Assembly (NCBI GenBank): GCA_900551535.1
Contig: URWJ01000031.1
Location: 1-12,208 of the forward strand
Reading direction: 5' to 3'
DNA length: 12,208 bases
DNA from: an uncultured Granulicatella sp.
GTDB lineage: Bacteria; Bacillota; Bacilli; Lactobacillales; Aerococcaceae
Shown here: positions 6,234 to 12,208 of the stretch, piece by piece
How the letters are laid out: each line of letters begins with the position of its first letter
Numbering within the stretch: the first letter of the stretch is position 1
The notes under the pieces: generated by a model
The model's database searches: none
What the model was told of the DNA's origin: nothing
What the model saw: only the letters and a program-made list of their open reading frames with translations
Translations under genes and position numbers: made by a program

Positions 6234-7283
6234 ATGGAAGCACAAGCAAAACAAAAAATGACGGCTTCAGTTTTTATCAATAAAATCTTAGCAGGGACAG
6301 CCCTAGGGGTTATCGTCGGACTGATTCCAAATGCCGTTCTTTCAGCAATTTTAAAACATTTTAGTCAATATCCAATCGCAGTAACCATTACGCAAATCGC
6401 GGTTATTTTCCAATTAGCTACACCACTCATTATCGGAGGCTTAATCGGATTACAATTCGGCCTCAAACCAATGCCGATGATGGTTGTTGCAGGGGCCTGC
6501 TTCGTAGCAAGTGGGGTAGTGACGTATAATGCAGAACTTCAAAAATATGTAGGTGCTGGAACAGGGGACTTGATTAATACAATGGTCACTGCTGGTATCG
6601 CTGTGGGAATGTTAATGCTGATCAAAGATAAATTTGGTTCAACTGCCGTTGTAGCAATGCCAATCGTTGTTGGTGTGGGTTCTGCCTTTATCGGATTGCT
6701 ATTATTACCATACGTTAAAATGATTACAGCAGCCATTGGTCAAGTCATCAACGAGTTCACAACATTACAACCGATTTTGATGTCAATTTTAATCTGTTGC
6801 TCATTTGCAACATTAATTATCTCTCCAATTTCTACAGTAGCGATTGGGTTAGCGATTCAATTAAACGGCGTGTCTGCCGGGGCGGCTGCTATGGGGGTTG
6901 CCGCAACAGCCGTAGCATTAGTAGTACACTCATGGAAAGTCAATAACTCAGGGGTAACATTAGCCATCGCTTTAGGTGCTATGAAATTGATGATGCCTAA
7001 CTTATTCAAATATCCAGTAATCTTGATTCCATGTTTATCAACAGCGATTCTTTCAGCGATTCCAGTAGCGCTATTCTCAGTAAGTGGTACTCCACAATCT
7101 GCAGGGTTCGGTATCGTAGGATTGGTAGGACCGTTAGCTTCTATCGATGCTGGATTGAATGTTGCCTTAGCAGCTATTGTATGGTTCGTTGTTCCAATTG
7201 CAGCAGCGATTGCAAGCAAAATTTTATTTGAAAAAGTTCTTAAATTATACGATTCTTCTGTCGTATTCAAATTCCAAGAATAA
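6234..7283 (+). CDS. PfoR / PTS_EIIC_2-type integral membrane protein
   Basis: A 349-residue, very hydrophobic protein with about nine or ten predicted membrane segments (roughly 13-40, 48-73, 80-98, 113-130, 136-160, 181-207, 213-232, 260-282, 292-330). Glycine- and proline-rich stretches such as FQLATPLIIGGLIGLQFG and GSTAVVAMPIVVGVGSAF are what I associate with the PTS_EIIC_2 (PfoR, COG3641) family. That family is annotated either as a PTS IIC subunit or, after Clostridium perfringens PfoR, as a putative toxin regulator. No EIIA or EIIB domain is fused or nearby. SD-like AGAGGGGG precedes ATG 6234, 24 bases after panE, and a terminator follows at once. A permease for the substrate or product of the PanE-like enzyme is the simplest inference. 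The family call rests on recall of motifs, so function is uncertain. Confidence 0.75.
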   Translation: MEAQAKQKMTASVFINKILAGTALGVIVGLIPNAVLSAILKHFSQYPIAVTITQIAVIFQLATPLIIGGLIGLQFGLKPMPMMVVAGACFVASGVVTYNAELQKYVGAGTGDLINTMVTAGIAVGMLMLIKDKFGSTAVVAMPIVVGVGSAFIGLLLLPYVKMITAAIGQVINEFTTLQPILMSILICCSFATLIISPISTVAIGLAIQLNGVSAGAAAMGVAATAVALVVHSWKVNNSGVTLAIALGAMKLMMPNLFKYPVILIPCLSTAILSAIPVALFSVSGTPQSAGFGIVGLVGPLASIDAGLNVALAAIVWFVVPIAAAIASKILFEKVLKLYDSSVVFKFQE

Positions 7284-7299
7284 GCACAAATTCCTATCG

Positions 7300-7340
7300 A
7301 CTCCTTCATGCATTTGCATGGAGGAGTTTATTTTTATTTT
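7300..7340 (+). terminator. Terminator of the panE/pfoR-like operon
   Basis: ACTCCTTCATGC (7300-7311) pairs with GCATGGAGGAGT (7316-7327) through 12 pairs, one of them U-G, around a 4-base ATTT loop. A T-rich tail follows (7327-7340). The tail overlaps the likely -35 region of the next gene's promoter. Confidence 0.88.
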
Positions 7341-7359
7341 CGCTAGAAGATGGTACAAT
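7331..7359 (+). promoter_or_regulatory. Extended -10 promoter of the second lysR gene
   Basis: TGGTACAAT (7351-7359) is an extended -10 (TG-N-TACAAT, 5 of 6 in the hexamer). The hexamer 17 bases upstream (TTTTTA, 7331-7336) is weak and lies in the T tail of the preceding terminator. Extended -10 promoters tolerate a poor -35. Confidence 0.6.
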
Positions 7360-7384
7360 AAGCGTAATAGAAGGGAGTGGTCGG

Positions 7385-8317
7385 ATGAGAATTCAACAAT
7401 TAATTTATTTTGAGAAGATCGTTGAAAAAGGCTCCATGAATGAAGCCGCAAAAGACTTATATGTCAGCCAACCAAGTTTATCAAAGGCCATTCGTGAGTT
7501 GGAATTAGAAATGGATATTACCCTCTTTCAACGGGGGAATACCGGAATTACATTGACGGGAGAAGGGCGTGAGTTTTTAGTCTATGCTCGCCAAGTGTTA
7601 GACCAAGTCAATTTGATGGAAGAGAAATATAAACGACAAACAAAACGGAAACGGACATTCTCCGTATCCGCGCAACACTATGCGTTTGTGGTGCATGCCT
7701 TCGTTGATTTTATTCAAAAGGAAGCAGGAGACGAATATCAATTCACGCTTCGTGAAACAGAAACACAAAACATTTTAGAAGACATCACGAACTATAAGAG
7801 TGAGATTGGTGTCTTGTATTTGAATGATTTCAACCGCAAAGTCATGGAAAAATTATTCAAAGAAAAGAACTTAGTATTCACGCCACTCTTTACAGCGAAA
7901 CCACACGTGTTCTTAAGTACGCAAAATCCACTTGCAGAAAAAGAGAGCATTACTCTAGAAGAACTAGAAGATTACCCTTATTTGTCATATGAGCAAGGGG
8001 AAGAAAACTCATTCTACTTCTCAGAGGAAATCCTCAGCACGATGGAGCATAAGAAGAGTATTAAGGTAAGTGACCGTGCAACCATCTTTAACCTAATGAT
8101 TGGTCTAAATGGATACACCATCAGTTCAGGGATTATTAGTAGTAAACTAAATGATGATAAGATTGTTGCGGTGCCGCTGGACGTAGAAGATACAATGGAA
8201 CTCGGAATCCTGCAACACGATCAACGCAAATTATCCAAAGAAGCAGGGCGATTCTTGCATATGCTGAAAACACATATTCAGGAATACGGCTTCGAAGTTC
8301 AAAATCTTGATTTTTAG
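7385..8317 (+). CDS. LysR-family transcriptional regulator (CmbR/CpsY-like)
   Basis: A 310-residue LysR-type regulator. The DNA-binding domain reads MRIQQLIYFEKIVEKGSMNE, then AAKDLYVSQPSLSKAIRELE, and continues to about residue 62. The linker helix is rich in charged residues (about 66-95, ending KRQTKRKR), and the effector domain starts near FSVSAQHYAF. The phrase 'GSMNEAAKDLYVSQPSLSKAIRELE' with 'ITLTGEGREFL' recalls the CmbR/FhuR/CpsY group that controls sulfur amino-acid and methionine genes in streptococci and lactococci; this is from memory and the target is not shown. It differs clearly in sequence from the LysR at 4273-5160. It has its own promoter, and the start is supported by AAGGGAGTGG upstream of ATG 7385. 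It is followed by an independent promoter for phosphoglucomutase and no obvious terminator, so some read-through into that gene is possible. Confidence 0.92.
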   Translation: MRIQQLIYFEKIVEKGSMNEAAKDLYVSQPSLSKAIRELELEMDITLFQRGNTGITLTGEGREFLVYARQVLDQVNLMEEKYKRQTKRKRTFSVSAQHYAFVVHAFVDFIQKEAGDEYQFTLRETETQNILEDITNYKSEIGVLYLNDFNRKVMEKLFKEKNLVFTPLFTAKPHVFLSTQNPLAEKESITLEELEDYPYLSYEQGEENSFYFSEEILSTMEHKKSIKVSDRATIFNLMIGLNGYTISSGIISSKLNDDKIVAVPLDVEDTMELGILQHDQRKLSKEAGRFLHMLKTHIQEYGFEVQNLDF

Positions 8318-8329
8318 TTCACAAAGAGG

Positions 8330-8358
8330 TTGAAACTATTCGGAAAATCGGTGATAAT
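8330..8358 (+). promoter_or_regulatory. Promoter of the phosphoglucomutase gene
   Basis: TTGAAA (8330-8335) and GATAAT (8353-8358) are separated by exactly 17 bases; the boxes match 4-5 of 6 and 5 of 6 consensus bases. It lies between the second lysR stop and the ribosome site at 8389-8394. The -35 box contains the in-frame TTG codon at 8330, which argues that this TTG is not a translation start. Confidence 0.7.
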
Positions 8359-8398
8359 AAAAGAAGGTAAGATATTATTACTCAGTAGAAGGAGACGG

Positions 8399-10117
8399 AT
8401 GCAAATGAGTTGGAAAGAAACAGCAAAATTATGGGAATCTTTTGAGGCACTTGAAGAAGGATTAAAAGTGCAATTACAATCAATGGATGACACACAAAAA
8501 GAGGAAGCCTTCTATACACCATTAGAGTTTGGTACTGCGGGAATGCGTGGAATTGTTGGACCTGGGATTAATCGCATGAACACTTACACAGTGCGTCAGG
8601 CAACAGAAGGATTATCACGCTTAATTGAAAGTTACGGGGAAGAAGCGAAAAAACGTGGGGTAGCGATTGCTTACGATTCACGTCATTTTTCACCAGAATT
8701 CGCAATGGAGTCTGCACGTACTTTAGCAACTCATGGGATTGCTTCGTATGTATTTGAAAGCTTACGTCCAACACCAGAATTATCATTTGCAGTACGTCAC
8801 TTGCATACATTTGCCGGAATTATGATTACAGCTAGTCATAACCCAGCAGCTTACAACGGATATAAAGTATATGGTGAAGACGGCGGTCAAATGCCTCCAA
8901 AAGATGCGGATGCATTAACAGCGTACGTTCGCCAAGTAGCAAATCCGCTTGAACTTAAAGTGTTAGATGATGAAGCATTAGAAGCATCAGGACTTGTAAC
9001 GATTATCGGGAAAGACGTGGATGATGAGTACTTGAAAGAAATTAAAACAGTTTCTGTAAATCCAAAACTTCTTAGCGATGTGGAAGGATTATCAGTGGTG
9101 TATACACCATTACATGGTACTGGTTTAATGCTTGTTGAAAAAGCATTAGAACAAGCAAACTTCAAAGGCTTGCACGTTGTTGAAGAACAAGCAGTGCCAG
9201 ATGGAGACTTCTCAACAGTTAAATCTCCAAACCCTGAAGAAGCAGGCGCATTTGAGTATGCGGTAGAATTAGGGAAAAAAGTAGGCGCTGATGTATTATT
9301 AGCGACTGACCCTGATGCGGACCGTATGGGTGCTGCAGTACGCTTGCCAGATGGAAGCTACCAAGTGATTACAGGAAACCAAATCGCTGCAATTTTAGTG
9401 GATTACTTATTATACGCTCACCAACAAGCAGGAACTCTTCCAAGTAACGCGCTTGTTGTAAAATCAATCGTAAGTAGTGAACTTCCAACAGCAGTTGCTC
9501 AAAGCTATGGCGCTGAAATGATGAATGTATTAACAGGATTCAAATTCATCGCAGAACAAATCCAACACGACGAAGAAACAGGAGACCATACATTCATGTT
9601 CGGTTTCGAAGAAAGTTATGGCTATCTTGTGAAATCATTCGTCCGTGATAAAGATGCCGTACAAGCAGTGTTATTACTTACAGAAGTAGCAGCTCACTTC
9701 AAGAACGAAGGTAAGACTTTATATGACGGACTTCAAGCATTATACGCAAAACACGGTTACTTCTTAGAAAAAACAATTTCTGTAACAGTAGCTGGTTTAG
9801 AAGGCCCACAAAAAATTAAAGCATTACTTGACGGTTTACGTGCTTCTGTTCCAATAAGCTTTGGAGGCTTGAAAGTAGCGTTAGCGCAAGACTTCGCAGT
9901 AAACGAACAAAAAGATGCGAACGGTGTCGTTTCTGAAATCGGACTTCCAACTTCTAACGTATTGAAATACATCTTAGAAGATGGATCATGGATTGCGGTT
10001 CGCCCAAGTGGTACAGAACCAAAAATTAAGTTCTACATCGGTGCAAAAGCAGATAGTGAAGAAGCTGCAAAAGAAAAAGTAGCAGCATTACAAGCCGACT
10101 TAGAAAAATTACAATAA
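8399..10117 (+). CDS. pgcA: Alpha-phosphoglucomutase
   Basis: A 572-residue enzyme of the alpha-D-phosphohexomutase superfamily, interconverting glucose 1-phosphate and glucose 6-phosphate in the cytoplasm. It links glycolysis to UDP-glucose, cell-wall and glycolipid synthesis. All four active-site motifs are present: catalytic phosphoserine loop TASHNP (144-149, Ser146), metal-binding DPDADR (304-309), sugar-binding GFEES (402-406) and phosphate-binding RPSGTEPK (535-542). FGTAGMRG near residue 44 is typical of this PgcA/PGM2-like branch. Phosphomannomutase is a less likely alternative. AAGGAG (8389-8394) serves ATG 8399; the in-frame ATG at 8405 (MSWKE...) is an equally good start by family alignment and would give 570 residues. 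Codon use is strongly biased, as in pepS. Own promoter and terminator make it a single-gene unit. Confidence 0.95.
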   Translation: MQMSWKETAKLWESFEALEEGLKVQLQSMDDTQKEEAFYTPLEFGTAGMRGIVGPGINRMNTYTVRQATEGLSRLIESYGEEAKKRGVAIAYDSRHFSPEFAMESARTLATHGIASYVFESLRPTPELSFAVRHLHTFAGIMITASHNPAAYNGYKVYGEDGGQMPPKDADALTAYVRQVANPLELKVLDDEALEASGLVTIIGKDVDDEYLKEIKTVSVNPKLLSDVEGLSVVYTPLHGTGLMLVEKALEQANFKGLHVVEEQAVPDGDFSTVKSPNPEEAGAFEYAVELGKKVGADVLLATDPDADRMGAAVRLPDGSYQVITGNQIAAILVDYLLYAHQQAGTLPSNALVVKSIVSSELPTAVAQSYGAEMMNVLTGFKFIAEQIQHDEETGDHTFMFGFEESYGYLVKSFVRDKDAVQAVLLLTEVAAHFKNEGKTLYDGLQALYAKHGYFLEKTISVTVAGLEGPQKIKALLDGLRASVPISFGGLKVALAQDFAVNEQKDANGVVSEIGLPTSNVLKYILEDGSWIAVRPSGTEPKIKFYIGAKADSEEAAKEKVAALQADLEKLQ

Positions 10118-10128
10118 TCAATGAAGCG

Positions 10129-10160
10129 AGCACTCTCACGATGGTGAGGGTGCTTTTTTT
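10129..10160 (+). terminator. Terminator after phosphoglucomutase
   Basis: AGCACTCTCAC (10129-10139) pairs with GTGAGGGTGCT (10144-10154) through 11 pairs, one a U-G wobble, around a GATG loop. Seven T follow (10154-10160). It is a clear intrinsic terminator. Confidence 0.93.
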
Positions 10161-10205
10161 ATACCCTCGTATTGCTGGTATGAGTGGATTTTGTGGAAAT
10201 TTGTT

Positions 10206-10232
10206 TTGAAGTTCAAAGGGTTATGGTATAAT
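10206..10232 (+). promoter_or_regulatory. Extended -10 promoter of the lipoprotein gene
   Basis: TGGTATAAT (10224-10232) is a perfect extended -10. The best -35-like hexamer, TTGAAG (10206-10211), is only 15 bases upstream, so the extended -10 probably carries the promoter. It leaves a leader of about 45 bases before ATG 10285. Confidence 0.72.
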
Positions 10233-10284
10233 AATTTCAAGTAATCGTGAAAACATTCTCTATATGAGATGAGAGGAGTCATTT

Positions 10285-11253
10285 ATGAAAAAAGGAACGA
10301 AACGATTTTTAGCAGGGAGTGTTGCCCTTCTATCACTAGTAGTGGCGGGATGCTCACAGTCTACACAAACATCAGACTCAGCAAAGGAAACAACGCAAGC
10401 AGCGGCTTATCATAAAACAGATGTGACAGGACCAGCAGCGAGTTTTGACTGGAACGCAAAAGTAGGCCCAGTCTCACATGAGAAAACATATGTGGAAACG
10501 AACAGCGGAAAATCCTTTACAACAACACTTGATGGCGTGATAAAAGCACAAGAAGCTTTAGCTGAAAAGAAAAAAGAGATTACAGATACAAAAGTGCAAA
10601 AAGCATTAGAAATTGTGGATGCGGTATTTGTGAACCAAGAAAACATTGATGTTCTTGTCAAGGCAGCAGGGGCAACAAACCAAGAAGAGATGTTTGATAA
10701 AATGTGGAATGAATACCTTGTACCATTACTTTCTAAAAAAAATTCTAGTTTTTCAAACGACACAACTTTTGAATACGAAGGGGTCAACTATCCTATTAAA
10801 GTGTATGCACCAATGTTCTTTAAGGTGAATACGAATGCCCTAGGGAAAGCGGGAGCCTATACATTAGAGGATACAAAAGTCGAAGGGGATACCGTGTATT
10901 TGAAATTCAAAGCTCCATCAGTCGACACGTATCAATATGAAGTGAAGGCTTCATATCATACGGATAATCAGAAGTTCTTCCAAGGATTAATCGAAGAACA
11001 TGAAAAAGTTGCGCAATCAGATTTTGCAAAAGCAATGGATATTCGCTTTGTGTATCGACTAGCGGCGTTAGATTTTAAAGCAGATAGGAATGTGGATTTA
11101 GAAGGAATGGACTATCTGGATCGTAACCAACATATTATCGCGATTAAAGTAGACGACAATGGCAATGCGACAATTGACCAAACGAATCTCGCAAACCTTC
11201 TTCAAATCGATATGAAACCCGCTCATGAAGCGAATAAAGTGAAATTTCAGTAA
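10285..11253 (+). CDS. Putative cell-surface lipoprotein of unknown function
   Basis: A 322-residue protein with a textbook lipoprotein signal: basic KKGTKRF, a hydrophobic stretch (8-20) and lipobox VAGC, so Cys23 should be lipidated by Lgt and exposed after LspA cleavage. A Ser/Thr/Gln-rich linker (24-40) follows. The mature part is mostly hydrophilic, with a Lys/Glu-rich, probably helical region (about 88-112) and a mixed region containing FEYEGVNYPIKVYAPMFF. I do not recognise the family, and no enzymatic motif or solute-binding signature is evident. AGAGGAG (10272-10278) precedes ATG 10285 at good spacing. It has its own promoter and is followed by a hairpin at 11323-11349. The adjacent hydrolase gene may be unrelated. 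A structural, peptide-binding or stress role cannot be chosen from sequence alone. Confidence 0.85.
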   Translation: MKKGTKRFLAGSVALLSLVVAGCSQSTQTSDSAKETTQAAAYHKTDVTGPAASFDWNAKVGPVSHEKTYVETNSGKSFTTTLDGVIKAQEALAEKKKEITDTKVQKALEIVDAVFVNQENIDVLVKAAGATNQEEMFDKMWNEYLVPLLSKKNSSFSNDTTFEYEGVNYPIKVYAPMFFKVNTNALGKAGAYTLEDTKVEGDTVYLKFKAPSVDTYQYEVKASYHTDNQKFFQGLIEEHEKVAQSDFAKAMDIRFVYRLAALDFKADRNVDLEGMDYLDRNQHIIAIKVDDNGNATIDQTNLANLLQIDMKPAHEANKVKFQ

Positions 11254-11315
11254 AGTAGTTAATTACCTGAAAAAATCTTTTTGACGGCCTACTAGCTTAT
11301 ATTAATCAGTAAAGA

Positions 11316-11321
11316 TATAAT
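11316..11321 (+). promoter_or_regulatory. Perfect TATAAT next to hairpin, possible hydrolase promoter
   Basis: TATAAT at 11316-11321 is a full -10 match, but the position 17 bases upstream (TAGCTT) is a poor -35. A good TTGACG (11281-11286) is 29 bases away, too far to pair with it. If used, transcription would begin around 11328, inside the left arm of the following hairpin. Confidence 0.35.
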
Positions 11322-11322
11322 G

Positions 11323-11349
11323 AAAAAGGAGCATTTTAGCTCCTTTTTT
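11323..11349 (+). terminator. Terminator after the lipoprotein gene
   Basis: AAAAAGGAGC (11323-11332) pairs with GCTCCTTTTT (11339-11348) around an ATTTTA loop, with six T at 11344-11349. It stands 69 bases after the lipoprotein stop and 20 bases before the hydrolase start. Confidence 0.85.
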
Positions 11350-11369
11350 GTATGAAAGAAGGAATGAAG

Positions 11370-12208
11370 ATGAGTGGATTTTTTATCGCAATAATCATAG
11401 TAGCGCTAGTTGTTTTCTGCGGAATGGTTTATGTAAGAAAAGTGGAAGAGCGTTCTTTTTCAAGCTATTTGATAGAACGATTACTCTTTCTATTTGTCAA
11501 ACCACTGATATATTCAAAAGATAATCCAGAAAAATTTGAGCAAGAATTAAATAAATTGGCCAAGGGGAATGACGTTCCTATAACAAATCCAAAGAAATAC
11601 ATTAAAGTAGATGTCCAAGAAAAAGATGTAGATGGCATGCAAGTGTTTATGTGGAATGACAAGAAAGACGCTAATCAAAAAGTAATTCTATTTTTACATG
11701 GTGGAGCGTATGTACAGCAACCATTGATGGGGCATTTTACCTTGGTGAATAAAATAGCACAGGCGATAGATGCAAAAGTGGTGTTTCCAATTTATCCAAA
11801 GGCTCCAAAGCATCAATACCGCGAGACGTATGAAAAGTTAGAAAAGTTATATCGTGGAGTTTTAGAAGAACATACAAATCCTAATTCTATTATTTTCATG
11901 GGGGATTCTGCAGGAGGAGGGCTCTCCTTAGGATTTGCTATTTACTTAAAAAAACTGGCGTTACCACAGCCAAAGGAACTCGTTCTGTTTTCTCCTTGGG
12001 TGGATATTGCAACGGATAATCCTGAAATCGCCTCTTATGAACCATTTGACCCAATCCTTAAACAGAGTGGAATTCATGAAGTTGCAAAGTTCTGGGCAGG
12101 AGACGACTTGAAACAACCACTAGTGAGCCCGCTATTTGGAGATTTATCGGGATTAGGAAGAATCAGTATTTATATTGGGACGCATGATATCCTTTATCCA
12201 GATAATCG
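11370..12208 (+). CDS. Membrane-anchored alpha/beta hydrolase, HSL-like esterase (3' end outside window)
   Basis: At least 279 residues of an open frame running off the right edge. A single N-terminal hydrophobic helix (about 4-21, FFIAIIIVALVVFCGMV) suggests a signal anchor. The catalytic domain has HGGAY at 110-114, the oxyanion-hole motif of the hormone-sensitive-lipase (alpha/beta hydrolase fold-3) family. The nucleophile elbow GDSAGGG has Ser180. A conserved Asp is at about 273 in GTHDILYPDN. The catalytic His should lie just beyond the window. Such proteins hydrolyse short-chain esters; the natural substrate is unknown. I chose ATG 11370, six bases after AGAAGGA; in-frame ATG codons at 11352 and 11364 precede or overlap that site. 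Codon use is less biased than in the neighbouring housekeeping genes. Confidence 0.85.
   Translation, partial: MSGFFIAIIIVALVVFCGMVYVRKVEERSFSSYLIERLLFLFVKPLIYSKDNPEKFEQELNKLAKGNDVPITNPKKYIKVDVQEKDVDGMQVFMWNDKKDANQKVILFLHGGAYVQQPLMGHFTLVNKIAQAIDAKVVFPIYPKAPKHQYRETYEKLEKLYRGVLEEHTNPNSIIFMGDSAGGGLSLGFAIYLKKLALPQPKELVLFSPWVDIATDNPEIASYEPFDPILKQSGIHEVAKFWAGDDLKQPLVSPLFGDLSGLGRISIYIGTHDILYPDN

Noticed and set aside
6857..7309. 150-residue open frame on the minus strand
   Set aside because: It lies antisense to the pfoR-like gene, has no ribosome site, and its Ala/Thr/Asn-rich sequence is the usual shadow of a hydrophobic coding strand.
8330..8398. Longer phosphoglucomutase start at TTG 8330
   Set aside because: This stretch holds a good promoter (TTGAAA, 17 bases, GATAAT), and the added residues do not resemble the family N-terminus.
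10410..10787. 125-residue open frame on the minus strand inside the lipoprotein gene
   Set aside because: It is Ser/Phe/Thr-rich, as expected from reading Lys/Glu-rich codons backwards, and has no start signals.
11281..11286. TTGACG as the -35 of a hydrolase promoter
   Set aside because: The only good -10 (11316-11321) is 29 bases away, and nothing convincing lies at 16-18 bases.

Overview
The window is about 12.2 kb of low-G+C Gram-positive (Firmicutes) DNA. It carries strong AGGAGG-type ribosome binding sites, sigma-A-like promoters, U-tailed hairpin terminators, a lipobox lipoprotein and an energy-coupling-factor (ECF) vitamin transporter operon. Gene content and codon style fit Lactobacillales, possibly a Carnobacteriaceae member such as Granulicatella; the genus is a guess from memory, not shown by the sequence. 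Nearly all the DNA is coding. No gene-free stretch exceeds 300 bases (the longest is about 170), and I see no rRNA, tRNA, CRISPR array, insertion sequence or frameshifted gene.

Layout. (1) Positions 1-2041: the end of ecfA1, then ecfA2 and ecfT in overlapping order, encoding the two ATPases and the transmembrane coupling protein of a group II ECF importer. A hairpin terminator follows. (2) 2092-2841: truA (tRNA pseudouridine synthase), starting 16 bases after that terminator. (3) 2886-4133: pepS, an M29 metallo-aminopeptidase with the codon bias of a highly expressed gene, closed by a very strong, probably bidirectional terminator. (4) 4273-7340: a self-contained block made of a leftward LysR regulator, a divergent promoter region with a perfect 13-bp palindrome, a PanE-type 2-keto-acid reductase gene, and a PfoR/PTS_EIIC_2-type membrane protein gene ending in a terminator. 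(5) 7385-8317: a second, unrelated LysR regulator with its own extended -10 promoter. (6) 8399-10117: alpha-phosphoglucomutase, with its own promoter and terminator. (7) 10285-11253: an unrecognised lipoprotein with an extended -10 promoter. (8) 11370 to the right edge: a membrane-anchored alpha/beta hydrolase, cut off by the window end.

How the genes may work together. The ECF genes form one transporter module. The most system-like unit is lysR/panE/pfoR-like: regulator, NAD(P)H reductase and orphan EIIC-like permease, arranged as regulators and their target operons usually are. It may handle a keto- or hydroxy-acid rather than pantothenate or a PTS sugar, because no other pan gene and no EIIA/EIIB partner lies in the window. 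The remaining genes look like independent transcription units.

The clearest anomaly is compositional. The ecfA1 remnant is about 50% G+C by hand count, against about 36% for the 300 bases after position 420, with the change near the ecfA1/ecfA2 junction. I found no clear novel defence or mobile system.
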